Made by a program: the position numbers and the translations under genes. The notes below the pieces were generated by a model. It saw only the letters and a list, made by a program, of their open reading frames with translations. It was not told where the DNA came from and did not search any database. Shown in pieces: positions 38,955 to 47,682 of a stretch of 64,000 nucleotides of DNA (positions are counted from its first letter, which is position 1; each line of letters begins with the position of its first letter). Location of the stretch: positions 1-64,000 of the forward strand of contig DASRVH010000005.1 of assembly GCA_035655155.1 (NCBI GenBank), written 5' to 3'. This DNA is from Lentisalinibacter sp035655155 (GTDB taxonomy: Bacteria > Pseudomonadota > Gammaproteobacteria > Steroidobacterales > Woeseiaceae).

Positions 38955-40250
38955 ATGCTCGTACACGACTACCCCATCGAGAAGATCCGCGAACGCTTCC
39001 CCGCCCTGGCCCTGGACGGGGACATCGGCGGGCGCATCTATCTGGACAATCCGGCCGGTACGCAGGTTCCCGCCACGGTCGTCGACCGGATGAGCCGCTG
39101 CCTGCTGGAGGCCAACGCCAACCTGGGCGGGCCGTTCGAGAGCTCCCGGCTGGCCGACGAGATCGCGGCAGACGGCCACCAGGCCATGGCGGATTTCCTG
39201 AACGCGCCTTCGGCCGACGAGGTCGTGTTCGGCCAGAACATGACGACGCTCACCTTCCAGCTCTCCCGTTCCATCGGCGCGGCGTTTTCGCCGGGTGACG
39301 AGATCATCGTCACGCAGATGGACCACGACGCCAACATCTGGCCCTGGGTGCTGATGGCGCGCGACCACGGTCTCGAGGTGAAGTGGCTGCCGTTCGATAC
39401 GGAGACCTTCGAGTTCGATCCGGCCGAACTCGACCGCCTGCTGGGCGAGCGAACCCGCCTGGTGTGCGTTGCGGGCGCCAGCAACCTGCTGGGCACGGTG
39501 AACGATGTCGCGGCCATCGCGGCGAAGGCGCGTGAGGCCGGCGCCTGGACTTTCGTGGACGCGGTGCAGTCCGCGCCCCACGTGCCCACCGACGTGCAGG
39601 CGCTCGGCTGCGATTTCCTGGCCTGCTCCGCCTACAAGTTCTTCGGCCCCCACCAGGGCATCCTCTGGGGCCGGGGCGAGTTGCTGGAGTCGCTGGAGGC
39701 CTACAAGGTCCGGCCCGCTCCGGACACCATCCCGGGCCGCTTCGAGACCGGCACCCAGAGCCACGAGGGCATGGCCGGGACGGCCGCCGCGGTGGACTAC
39801 TTCGCATCCCTGGGCGAGGCCTGGGCAGCCGACTATGCCGGGCGTTTCCCCGGCATGAGCGGCCGCACCCTGCACGTCCATGCCGCACTCGCCTGGCTGC
39901 TCGACTACGAGGAGACACTCTCGCGCCACCTCATCGACGGGCTGCAGGCGCTGCCCGGCGTCAGAGTGCACGGCATCACGGATCCGGATGCGTACTCGCG
40001 GCGCCTGCCGACGGTGGCCTTCACCGTCGAGACCGTGGCGCCGGCGATGATCGCCCGGGAGCTCGGGCAGCGGCGCATCTTCGTCTGGAACGGCCACAAT
40101 TACGCGCTGGAAGTGGTGCGGGCGCTGGGTCTGATGGAGGCGGGCGGCGTCATCCGGGTGGGTCCGGTGCACTACAACAGCATCGAGGAAATCGACGTGC
40201 TGCTGAACACGCTCGAGAGCATCCTGCCGCGCATCGCGCCGGGCGGCTGA
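38955..40250 (+). CDS. Cysteine desulfurase-like class V aminotransferase
   Basis: A 431-residue PLP enzyme of the SufS/CsdA-like group: IYLDNPAGTQVPATVVDRM at the start, EVVFGQNMTTLTFQLSRSIG, QMDHDANIWPWVLMARDHGLEVKWLP, TFVDAVQSAPHVPTDVQALGCDF and the Schiff-base Lys in ACSAYKFFGPHQGILWG. It lacks an evident conserved active-site Cys loop near the C-terminus, and no Suf or Isc genes are adjacent, so it is probably one of the cysteine-desulfurase-like proteins of unknown substrate rather than the main Fe-S assembly enzyme. GGAGG before ATG 38955 decides the start. Confidence 0.87.
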   Translation: MLVHDYPIEKIRERFPALALDGDIGGRIYLDNPAGTQVPATVVDRMSRCLLEANANLGGPFESSRLADEIAADGHQAMADFLNAPSADEVVFGQNMTTLTFQLSRSIGAAFSPGDEIIVTQMDHDANIWPWVLMARDHGLEVKWLPFDTETFEFDPAELDRLLGERTRLVCVAGASNLLGTVNDVAAIAAKAREAGAWTFVDAVQSAPHVPTDVQALGCDFLACSAYKFFGPHQGILWGRGELLESLEAYKVRPAPDTIPGRFETGTQSHEGMAGTAAAVDYFASLGEAWAADYAGRFPGMSGRTLHVHAALAWLLDYEETLSRHLIDGLQALPGVRVHGITDPDAYSRRLPTVAFTVETVAPAMIARELGQRRIFVWNGHNYALEVVRALGLMEAGGVIRVGPVHYNSIEEIDVLLNTLESILPRIAPGG

Positions 40251-40257
40251 CGCCCGC

Positions 40258-40689
40258 TCAGTTGTTCTTCGCTCCCTGGTCGATCCAGTCCTTGATCAGC
40301 TGCACCTCGTCCTTTTCCAGCGGAGCGCCGCGCCCTTCCGCGAGCGACTCCTCGTGGTGGGGCGGCATCTGTATCTCCGGCGCGCTCTCGCCGGAGACCA
40401 CGAGGTACAGCGTGCTGGAGGCGGCGCTGCCGGGCACCACCACCTCGCCGAGGCGGGTGCCGTGCATGAGGCTCGCGTAATCGGTCACGTTCAGACCGGT
40501 GCTGGTCTCGCCCTCGGCGTAACCGCTGTGACAGCCCGCGCAGTTGGCGGCCAGAACCGGCTGGACGTCCGCCGAGAAACTGACCTTGCGCTCGCAGCCC
40601 GACAGCAAGGCCAGGCTCAGAGTGGCGAGTGCGGCGATGGCGAGCGGGGTGATCCCCGGTCCCTGAACCGTGTCCACGAATCTGCCCAT
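40258..40689 (-). CDS. c-type cytochrome-like lipoprotein
   Basis: A 143-residue lipoprotein (LSLALLSGCERK, lipobox Cys32) with a haem site C50-A-G-C53-H54 in VQPVLAANCAGCHSGYAEGE and a late Met in EIQMPPHHEE (about 108), the pattern of planctomycete-type cytochrome C domains (DVQPVLxxxCxxCH). AGGGGG precedes the ATG at 40689. It overlaps no gene and lies convergent to the class V aminotransferase. Redox partner unknown; a second mono-haem lipoprotein is encoded at 36.4 kb. Confidence 0.85.
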   Translation of the reverse strand: MGRFVDTVQGPGITPLAIAALATLSLALLSGCERKVSFSADVQPVLAANCAGCHSGYAEGETSTGLNVTDYASLMHGTRLGEVVVPGSAASSTLYLVVSGESAPEIQMPPHHEESLAEGRGAPLEKDEVQLIKDWIDQGAKNN

Positions 40690-40791
40690 GATTGCCCCCT
40701 TGTGCGTTGCCGCCGGGACGGCGGCCTGCTCGGTCACCGTTTCATCCTAGACCGGAAGGCATCCCTGTCAATTTCGCGCAATACCTACTGT

Positions 40792-42225
40792 CTATGCCGC
40801 CGCTTTGCGAAGATCCGCCACCAGGCGGCGCAGCTCCCGCTCCCGGGCCCGATCGTCTCGCTGGCGCAGAACATAGGACGGGTGAACGGTGATCCACACC
40901 GGCGTGCCGTCCTCCAGCGAGAGCGCGCTGCCCCGGTGCTCGCCGACGGCCACCGGACGGCCGAGCAGGCTGCGCGCGGCCGTGGCCCCCAGCGCGACGA
41001 CGGCCCGTGGTGCCACCATCCCGAGCTCCAGCCCGAGCCACCAGCGGCAATGGTCGATCTCGCCCGCGTCCGGTTTCTGATGCAGCCGGCGCTTGCCCTG
41101 CAGCCTGAACTTGAAATGCTTCACGGCGTTGGTCAGGAAGACGCGCTCGCGCTCGATGCCGGCTGCCGCCAGTGCATCGTCGAGCAGCCGTCCGGCGGGG
41201 CCGACGAAAGGGCGGCCCGTGAGGTCCTCCCGGTCGCCGGGCTGCTCGCCGACCAGCATCAGCCCCGCGTCCGCAGGGCCTTCGCCGGGCACCGCCCGGG
41301 TCGCCTGCTCGCCGATGGGGCAGCGCCGGCAGGTTTCCAGGCAGGCTGCGAGTTCATCCAGCGTCCGCGGTGTCTTCTCTTCCGTCATGTCCCACCTGAT
41401 CCACTGTCTTGTCCGGCCGGCCGCCGGCCGCCGCCCCGGCGGCGGCGAGCGCTGCGCCTTTTCCCCGTCCCGGATCAGCTCCGGAATGAGCCGGGCCTCG
41501 GGCAGGTTACGCCAGTACTTGCGCGGCATCTCCGCCCGCATGGCATCCACCTTCAGCCGCGCCGGGTTGAAGATGCTGGCGTAATAGGTGGACCAGTATG
41601 CCTCCAGTGCGTCGCCGTCGGGGCAGTCGCCGCGGTTCGCGCCCGGGCCGTAGGTGAGCGCGTCGCCGTCCCAGTGCGCGCTCGCCTCCGGCGTGAGGAT
41701 GGACCACCGCATGCCGGTGTAGCGGCGCATGAAGAACGGCGCCACCGTCTTCAGGATGTGATGTTCCGGCTCGAACCAGGCCACGTACGCCTCGACGGTG
41801 GCGCGACGCACGCGGCGCAAGCGCACGAACGCCTTCATCTTGTGCATGTCGCGCCGCACGGAGCGGGCCATGCCGGCGGCCAGGGCCACGTCGGGGTCAG
41901 AGCTCACTTCCAGCAGCGCGCGCTCCGACTGCAGGCGCCAGAGCAGGCGATAAAGGAGTTCGAAGCGCCGCGGGTCGCGATGGCAGGCGACCCGCTCGGC
42001 GAGAGGTGGGAAGCCCTTCGGCACCAGGATGGCCCGCCGGGTGCGGGGCATCGCGGCCGGCTCGCCGGCGAACAGGTCCGGGGTCGCGCGCCGCTCGCGC
42101 CAGGCAGTGGTCTCCGGCGGCACGGCGGCCCCGATCAGCCGACGTGCCTGGTCCCGCCAGGCTTCGTAGCCGTCCGCCGCATCGAGCACGATCTCGATGC
42201 TGCCGCGGCCTCCGGCATGACTCAC
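40792..42225 (-). CDS. udgX: UdgX-family uracil-DNA-binding protein fused to a DUF4130 domain
   Basis: A 477-residue two-domain protein. Residues 1-250 match the DUF4130 domain (PEHHILKTVAPFFMRRYTGMRWSILTPEASAHWDG). The C-terminal part is a uracil-DNA glycosylase fold with GEQPGDREDLTGRPFVGPAGRLLD and the UdgX hallmark KRRLHQKP at 378-385, where the His forms the covalent adduct with uracil-excised DNA in known UdgX. Cysteines in CLETCRRCPIG and later fit the Fe-S cluster. The GTG at 42225 overlaps the stop of the radical-SAM gene by 4 bases, so the pair is coupled. Confidence 0.92.
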   Translation of the reverse strand: MSHAGGRGSIEIVLDAADGYEAWRDQARRLIGAAVPPETTAWRERRATPDLFAGEPAAMPRTRRAILVPKGFPPLAERVACHRDPRRFELLYRLLWRLQSERALLEVSSDPDVALAAGMARSVRRDMHKMKAFVRLRRVRRATVEAYVAWFEPEHHILKTVAPFFMRRYTGMRWSILTPEASAHWDGDALTYGPGANRGDCPDGDALEAYWSTYYASIFNPARLKVDAMRAEMPRKYWRNLPEARLIPELIRDGEKAQRSPPPGRRPAAGRTRQWIRWDMTEEKTPRTLDELAACLETCRRCPIGEQATRAVPGEGPADAGLMLVGEQPGDREDLTGRPFVGPAGRLLDDALAAAGIERERVFLTNAVKHFKFRLQGKRRLHQKPDAGEIDHCRWWLGLELGMVAPRAVVALGATAARSLLGRPVAVGEHRGSALSLEDGTPVWITVHPSYVLRQRDDRARERELRRLVADLRKAAA

Positions 42226-43460
42226 AGCGGCAGGCTCTGCTGGCGGGGCGGCGGTGCGAGCAGGCCGGTGAGCGTGGGACCGTCCAGCAAGCGGCCGGGC
42301 TGCCACCCCCGGGCGACGACGAACGGGCGCACCTTCTGCAGCGATACGGTCATGCGCTGCAAGTCCTCGAGCCCGAGCCTGCGGTGGCGCCGCGCCTTCA
42401 GTATGCGGCCGACCGCCCGGGTGCCCAGGCCGGGTACCCGCAGCAGGGTCTCCCGCTCCGCCCGGTTCACGTCCACCGGGAAGCGCTCGCGGTGGCGCAC
42501 CGCCCAGGCGAGTTTCGGGTCCACGGCGGGGTCCAGCATGCCGCCGTCGCCGCCGGCGAGGATCTCCTCCACGCCGAAGCCGTAGAACCGGTACAGCCAG
42601 TCCGCCTGGTAGAGACGGTGTTCGCGCAGCAGGGGCGCCGGCGCCGCCGGCAGGGAAGCGCTGGGGTAGGGGATGGGGCTGAAGGCCGAGTAGTACACGC
42701 GCTTCAGGCGGTAGCCGGCGTAGAGCGAGGCGCTGGTCGTCAGTATCGCCCGGTCGTCCGCGTCGTCAGCGCCGACGATCATCTGCGTGCTCTGGCCCGT
42801 GGCGGTGAGTCCCTTCGGGTCCCGCCGGCCGCGGCAGTCCGGCCGGCTCTCCTCCAGTCGCAGCCGCACCCGGCCCATGGCGGTGCGGATGCGGCCGGCG
42901 TCTTTCTCCGGCGCCAGCCTCGCGAGCCCGCGGCTCGTGGGCAGTTCGATGTTGATGGAGAGGCGGTCGGCGTAGCGGCCGGCCGCCTCGATCAGCGCAG
43001 GGTCGGCGTCCGGGATGGTCTTCAGGTGGATGTAGCCGCGGAACCGATGCTCCTCGCGCAGCCGGCGGGCCACCTCGATCAATCGCTCCATGGTGTAGTC
43101 CGGGCTCACCATGATGCCGGAGGACAGGAACAGCCCCTCGATGTAGTTGCGCTTGTAGAACTCGAGGGTCAGGTTGACGAGCTCGTCCACGCCGAAGCGC
43201 GCCCGCTGCACGTCGCTGGAGATGCGGTTCACGCAGTACTGGCAGTCGTACTGGCAGTAGTTGGTCAGCAGCACCTTCAGCAGCGAGATGCAGCGCCCGT
43301 CCGGGGCGTAGGAGTGACAGATGCCGGCGCCGCCGGTGGAGCCGATGCCGCCGGTGGCGCGCGAGTCCTTGCGCCGGGCCGAGCTGGAGGCGCAGGATGC
43401 GTCGTACTTGGCGGCGTCGGCCAGGATCGCGAGCTTGTCGATGGTCGTCAGGCGGGGCAT
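42222..43460 (-). CDS. Radical-SAM putative DNA modification/repair protein (UdgX partner)
   Basis: A 412-residue radical-SAM protein with C69-x3-C73-x2-C76 in LLTNYCQYDCQYCVNRI, preceded by a Ser/Gly-rich N-terminus, and a C-terminal helix-hairpin-helix (LLRVPGLGTRAVGRILKARRHRRLGLEDL) that suggests DNA binding. It matches the family annotated as putative DNA modification/repair radical-SAM protein, which occurs almost only beside UdgX or DUF4130 genes. Its stop overlaps the udgX start. The chemical reaction is unknown. Confidence 0.92.
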   Translation of the reverse strand: MPRLTTIDKLAILADAAKYDASCASSSARRKDSRATGGIGSTGGAGICHSYAPDGRCISLLKVLLTNYCQYDCQYCVNRISSDVQRARFGVDELVNLTLEFYKRNYIEGLFLSSGIMVSPDYTMERLIEVARRLREEHRFRGYIHLKTIPDADPALIEAAGRYADRLSINIELPTSRGLARLAPEKDAGRIRTAMGRVRLRLEESRPDCRGRRDPKGLTATGQSTQMIVGADDADDRAILTTSASLYAGYRLKRVYYSAFSPIPYPSASLPAAPAPLLREHRLYQADWLYRFYGFGVEEILAGGDGGMLDPAVDPKLAWAVRHRERFPVDVNRAERETLLRVPGLGTRAVGRILKARRHRRLGLEDLQRMTVSLQKVRPFVVARGWQPGRLLDGPTLTGLLAPPPRQQSLPL

Positions 43461-43587
43461 GGTGAGCTACTGTTGTTATGCCCACAAAGACTGTATGGAT
43501 ATCCAGCTGCCGTCAATCCCTGCTGAGGTCCTGTCGAGGAATCCGGCGGCAGCGTGAAATGCAGCGTGAAATGATGGGGGTAGCCCG

Positions 43588-44946
43588 ATGAAGGATCTGC
43601 TGCAAGACGCGAGCGCCCGTGCGCTGCGCTACCTGGAAGGTCTGGACGAGCGGCCGGTGGCGCCTTCGGCGGCAGCCGTGGCGGCTCTGGACCGGCTCGA
43701 GGAACCGCTGCCGGAGAGCGGTAGCGATCCGCGGGAGGTGCTGGCACTGCTCGACGAGCTCGGCTCCCCTGCCACCACGGCGATGGCCGGGCCGCGATTC
43801 TTCGGTTTCGTGATCGGCGGCTCGCTGCCGGCCTCCCTGGCCGCCAGCTGGCTGAATACCGCCTGGGACCAGAACAGCGCCATGTACGAGCCGACGCCGG
43901 GCACCGCCACCCTGGAGGCGGTGGCGCTGCGCTGGCTGCTGGACGTCCTCGGGCTGCCGGCCGGCTGCGCCGGCTCCTTCGTGACCGGCGCCACCGTGGC
44001 CAACCTGGTGGCCCTGGCGGCGGCGCGCAACGCCGTGCTGCGCGACGCCGGCTGGAACGTCGAGGCCGACGGCCTGATCGGCGCGCCACCGGTCACCGTC
44101 GTGGTCGGTGAGGAGGTGCACCCCTCCGTGAGCAAGTCCCTCGGCGTCCTGGGGCTGGGCCGCAACCGGGTGGTGACCGTCCCGGTGGATGAGCAGGGGC
44201 GACTGCTGCCCGGGAAACTCCCGGAACCGGACGGCCCCACCATCGTCTGCACCCAGGTGGGCAACGTGAACACCGGGGCCTGCGATCCCGTGGCCCGGGT
44301 GTGCGAACGGGTGCAGCCGGCGGGTGCCTGGGTGCACGTCGACGGTGCCTTCGGGCTGTGGGCGGCGGCCTCGCCGGCGCACCGGCATCTGGTCGAGGGC
44401 ATGGCGGCGGCCGACTCCTGGGCGACGGACGCGCACAAGTGGCTGAACGTGCCCTACGACAGCGGGGTCGCGTTCGTGCGCGACGGCGAGGCGCTGCGCG
44501 CGGCGATGGCGATCACCGCCGAGTACCTGCCGCCCCCCGGCGCCCATCGCAGCCCGGCCGACTACACCCCGGAGCTCTCCCGGCGCGGCCGCGGCGTCGA
44601 GGTGTGGGCGGCGCTGCGGCAGCTGGGCAGGGCAGGCGTCGCCGAACTGGTGCAGCGCTGCTGCGGGCATGCGCGGCGCTTCGCCGAGGGACTCGCCGCC
44701 GCCGGCTACGAGATACTGAACGACGTCGAGCTGAACCAGGTACTCGTCAGTTTCGGCGATGCGGCGACGACGCTCGCGGTGATCGAGGGCATCCAGGCCG
44801 ACGGCACCTGCTGGTGCGGCAGGACGGTGTGGCAGGGCCGCACGGCCATGCGCATCAGCGTGAGCGGCTGGTCGACCACCGAGGCCGACGTGGAGCGCAG
44901 TCTGGCGGCCATGCTGCGCGTCGCGGAGCGGGTGCGCGCGGGCTGA
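43588..44946 (+). CDS. Group II PLP-dependent decarboxylase-like protein
   Basis: A 452-residue protein of the aromatic amino-acid/glutamate decarboxylase fold: MAGPRFFGFVIGGSLPASLAASWLNTAWDQNSA, GSFVTGATVANLVALAAARNAV, VHVDGAFGLWAAASPAHRHLVEG and the PLP Lys in SWATDAHKWLNVPYDSGVAF. The substrate is not clear; related bacterial genes act on aromatic, aspartate or diaminobutyrate-type substrates. It is divergent from the radical-SAM gene and is followed by a convergent DUF2189 gene, so it stands alone. Confidence 0.86.
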   Translation: MKDLLQDASARALRYLEGLDERPVAPSAAAVAALDRLEEPLPESGSDPREVLALLDELGSPATTAMAGPRFFGFVIGGSLPASLAASWLNTAWDQNSAMYEPTPGTATLEAVALRWLLDVLGLPAGCAGSFVTGATVANLVALAAARNAVLRDAGWNVEADGLIGAPPVTVVVGEEVHPSVSKSLGVLGLGRNRVVTVPVDEQGRLLPGKLPEPDGPTIVCTQVGNVNTGACDPVARVCERVQPAGAWVHVDGAFGLWAAASPAHRHLVEGMAAADSWATDAHKWLNVPYDSGVAFVRDGEALRAAMAITAEYLPPPGAHRSPADYTPELSRRGRGVEVWAALRQLGRAGVAELVQRCCGHARRFAEGLAAAGYEILNDVELNQVLVSFGDAATTLAVIEGIQADGTCWCGRTVWQGRTAMRISVSGWSTTEADVERSLAAMLRVAERVRAG

Positions 44947-44968
44947 CACGTGCCCGCCTGGCCGGGCG

Positions 44969-45766
44969 CTAGTCCGCGGGCGGCCAGGCGCTCGCGTCGA
45001 TGGTCTCCCGGTAGGCGTGGAAGGTGGCGTGGCCGAGCAGCGGCATCACCACCGCCAGGCCGAGGAAGGCGGTGGCGAAGCCGACGAGGATGCAAGCCAC
45101 CACCACGGCTGCCCACACGACCATAGCCGCCTTGTTCCGCAGCACCGCGTTCACGCTGGTGACGACCGCCGTGACCGTATCCGTCCGGCGATCGGCGATC
45201 ATCGGCAGCGAGAAAGCACTGGCGGCAAAGACAATACTGGCGAATATGGCCCCCACCGCGCTGCCGATGCCGAGGAAGGGCACCAGGTCGCGCCAGGAGT
45301 GGTTGGTCTCCACCGGGAAGAAGATGTGCACCATCGAGGCGGCCCGGGCCCAGACCAGGAAGACCACCAGCACGACGACGGCGTAGACCAGGGCGTTGCC
45401 CGCGTGCTGGGAGGTCTCCCTGATGCCCTCGGCCAGGGTCGGCCGGGTGCCCCGTTCCAGCTGCCGCGAGATCTCGTAGACGCCGATGGCCATGAGCGGG
45501 CCGACGAACATGAAGCCCGACGCCATCGCCAGCAGCAGCCAGACGCCGCCCAGTTTCCAGGCGATCAGGCCGGCAGCGTAGCTTGCCAGCATGACGACGA
45601 CCCCGTAGCACAGGCTTTGCCGCGGCGCGGCCCGGAGGTCGCGCCAGCCCCGGCGCAGCCAGCCGAAGGCGGCGAACGGCGGCAGGTCGCGGCAGGGCGC
45701 CACGAACGGCAGTTCTTCCGGCTTGCCTCCGGCGGGTCGCCGCGTCTGGTTGTCGCTGGTCTTCAT
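44969..45766 (-). CDS. DUF2189 integral membrane protein
   Basis: A 265-residue protein with six or so helices: SLCYGVVVMLASYAAGLIAW, ASGFMFVGPLMAIGVYEISRQLERG (the DUF2189 signature), ALVYAVVVLVVFLVWARAAS, and MPLLGHATFHAYRETID near the end. The cytoplasmic N-terminus includes FGWLRRGWRDLRAAP. GGGGGATTC precedes the ATG at 45766. Function unknown; in related genomes it is found near cytochrome oxidase genes, which I do not see here. Confidence 0.87.
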   Translation of the reverse strand: MKTSDNQTRRPAGGKPEELPFVAPCRDLPPFAAFGWLRRGWRDLRAAPRQSLCYGVVVMLASYAAGLIAWKLGGVWLLLAMASGFMFVGPLMAIGVYEISRQLERGTRPTLAEGIRETSQHAGNALVYAVVVLVVFLVWARAASMVHIFFPVETNHSWRDLVPFLGIGSAVGAIFASIVFAASAFSLPMIADRRTDTVTAVVTSVNAVLRNKAAMVVWAAVVVACILVGFATAFLGLAVVMPLLGHATFHAYRETIDASAWPPAD

Positions 45767-45857
45767 GAATCCCCCTGATCCGGAATTTAAACCGAATGCC
45801 CTGCGCATTGCATCCATGAGTGATGCAGAATGATCGTGCGCGAGAAAGGAGACGACC

Positions 45858-46577
45858 ATGCGGACAGTGACGGTTGCGGCCGCCGCCGCACTGCTGGCTG
45901 CGATGCCGGCTGCGGCGGAACATACGGAAATCATCGAGCTCGAGCTGGAGGCCGAGGGCCTCGACCGGCTGGAAATCGAGACCGGTGCGGGGCCGATGGA
46001 GATCACCGGCGTGGCGGAGACGGACCGGATACGGGTGCGGGCGGAGATCCACTTTCCGGATGCCGAGGCCGACGAGGCCGCGGAGATCCTCGCCGAGCAG
46101 CTCCGGCTGACCCTGGAGCGGGGCGTCCTGGCAGCGGAGCTCGTCGCCGAGCTGCGGCAGATCGGCTGGAGCACGTTCTGGGGTGAGCGTCCGACCCTGA
46201 GCGTGGACGTGCGCGTGCCCGAGCGCTTCGCGGTGGAAGTGGAAGACGGCAGCGGCTCGCTGGCCATCAGCGACGTTCGCGGCGACGTCGACGTGGAGGA
46301 CGGCTCGGGCTCGCTCGTTCTGACCCGGGTGGGCGGCACGGTGGAGATCGACGACGGTTCCGGTTCCCTGGCGGTCCAGAACGTCGGCGGCGACGTGGTG
46401 ATCGAGGACGGCTCGGGAAGCCTGTCCGTGCGCGACGTGGCGGGCAGCGTCACCGTGGACGACGGTTCCGGCGGCATCACCGTCACCGGCGTGGCGGGCG
46501 ATCTCACGGTGCTGGATGCCGGCAGCGGCAGCCTGCGGTTCGACGATATCGGCGGCGAGGTGGACGTGCGCGACTAG
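45858..46577 (+). CDS. Exported DUF4097-like beta-repeat protein
   Basis: A 239-residue protein with a signal peptide (TVAAAAALLAAMPAAAEHT) and, from about residue 130, six copies of an 18-residue repeat with the core D-G-S-G-S-L-x-V-x-x-V-x-G-x-V (DNA 46245-46574). The repeats should form a right-handed beta-helix or ladder, as in DUF4097/adhesin-like proteins. It is probably periplasmic or surface-exposed. Its last four bases overlap the stop of the convergent hydrolase gene. The third and fourth repeats are close at DNA level, suggesting recent duplication. Confidence 0.85.
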   Translation: MRTVTVAAAAALLAAMPAAAEHTEIIELELEAEGLDRLEIETGAGPMEITGVAETDRIRVRAEIHFPDAEADEAAEILAEQLRLTLERGVLAAELVAELRQIGWSTFWGERPTLSVDVRVPERFAVEVEDGSGSLAISDVRGDVDVEDGSGSLVLTRVGGTVEIDDGSGSLAVQNVGGDVVIEDGSGSLSVRDVAGSVTVDDGSGGITVTGVAGDLTVLDAGSGSLRFDDIGGEVDVRD

Positions 46578-47572
46578 CGCGGGTCGGGCCCGATTGACGT
46601 GACCGGCGGCGGCGGGTCCTGCCGCACGCGCACCAGCACCAGGTCGAGCAACTGGCGGATGACCTCCGGGCGGTCGGGCTCGATGTGCAGCCCCTCGGTC
46701 CACAGCAGGTCGACGGCGGGCTCGCGGGCGGCGATGGCGGGCAGCGGCTCGAGGGCTTCCGGGGGCAGGCGCTCGTCCTCCCGCGCCGCGATGATGACTG
46801 CCGGGCGCGGCGGTATGGCTTCCACCCAGCGCGCCGTGCGGAAGCTCTCCGCGTAGATCAGCGTGTAGAAGAACTCGGTCATCACCGCCCGCCGCCAGTC
46901 CACGGGGAAATCCTCGCGCAGATTGTGCTTCAGCCAGGCGCGGTTGTCGCCGGCGCCGTGGATCAGCCAGACTCGCCGGAACCGCTCGTCCAGCGCGCCG
47001 GCCGCCGCCGCGAACGGGACGCCGAGGCTGACGCCCACCAGCTCCGTGCGCGCGGGATCCGCCCACGGCTGCGCGAGCAGCCAGTCGAGCGCCAGCGACA
47101 GCGCCGGCGGCGTGTCCAGAAAGGCCTGCTGGATATCCGGGATGGCGCGCAGGATCTGCGACAGCCCGCGGAGCCGGTGACTGCCCTCGTAGGGATAGTC
47201 GATGGCCGCGTAGGCGATCCCGTCCGGCGCCCCGGCCAGCTCCACCGCGTCCTTCCCCGTGCGGTGGCCGCCGAGCAGCAGCAGCACGGGCACTCGCTCG
47301 CCCGGCGCGGCCTCCGGCCGCCGCACCCGCAGCTCGACGCCGAGCCCGGTATCGGCGCTCAGGGAGAGGGTCTCGTCCACGTAGCCGTCCGGCGCGGTAG
47401 CGGTCGTCTCGGCGATGTCCTCGGTGGTTGCCACCAGAGCACCGTGCCGGGCGATCAAACGGTCCCGCTGCTCGCTGCGCATGTCGGCGATCCAGACTGC
47501 GAGTGCGGCCACGATGACGGCGAGGCCGGCTCCCACGCCGATGGCGATGGCGCGCCGCCGTCTCATACGCAC
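46574..47572 (-). CDS. Membrane-anchored alpha/beta hydrolase
   Basis: A 332-residue protein with an N-terminal signal-anchor (AIAIGVGAGLAVIVAALAVWIAD) and a hydrolase body: VPVLLLLGGHRTGKDAVE (oxyanion region), nucleophile elbow ELVGVSLGVPFAAAAG, AVIIAAREDERLPPEA carrying the acid and TEGLHIEPDR the His. It probably acts in the periplasm on an unknown ester or amide. It is convergent with the repeat protein, overlapping by four bases, and may have its own promoter upstream of 47572. Confidence 0.8.
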   Translation of the reverse strand: MRMRRRRAIAIGVGAGLAVIVAALAVWIADMRSEQRDRLIARHGALVATTEDIAETTATAPDGYVDETLSLSADTGLGVELRVRRPEAAPGERVPVLLLLGGHRTGKDAVELAGAPDGIAYAAIDYPYEGSHRLRGLSQILRAIPDIQQAFLDTPPALSLALDWLLAQPWADPARTELVGVSLGVPFAAAAGALDERFRRVWLIHGAGDNRAWLKHNLREDFPVDWRRAVMTEFFYTLIYAESFRTARWVEAIPPRPAVIIAAREDERLPPEALEPLPAIAAREPAVDLLWTEGLHIEPDRPEVIRQLLDLVLVRVRQDPPPPVTSIGPDPR

Positions 47573-47630
47573 GGCCGGGATTCCTTGCGGTTGCTCATGG
47601 GCCGGATTCTAGGGCACGCCGCGCGCGCAT

Positions 47631-47659
47631 AAAAAAACCGGGCCTCGCGGGCCCGGTTT
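47631..47659 (-). terminator. Rho-independent terminator after the TonB-dependent receptor
   Basis: AAACCGGGCC (47635-47644) and GGCCCGGTTT (47650-47659) form a 10-bp stem; on the minus strand it runs into a T-run (seven A at 47631-47637). It lies 24 bases past the receptor stop. Confidence 0.88.
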
Positions 47660-47682
47660 CCTGCCGTCGGACCGCCCCGTAG

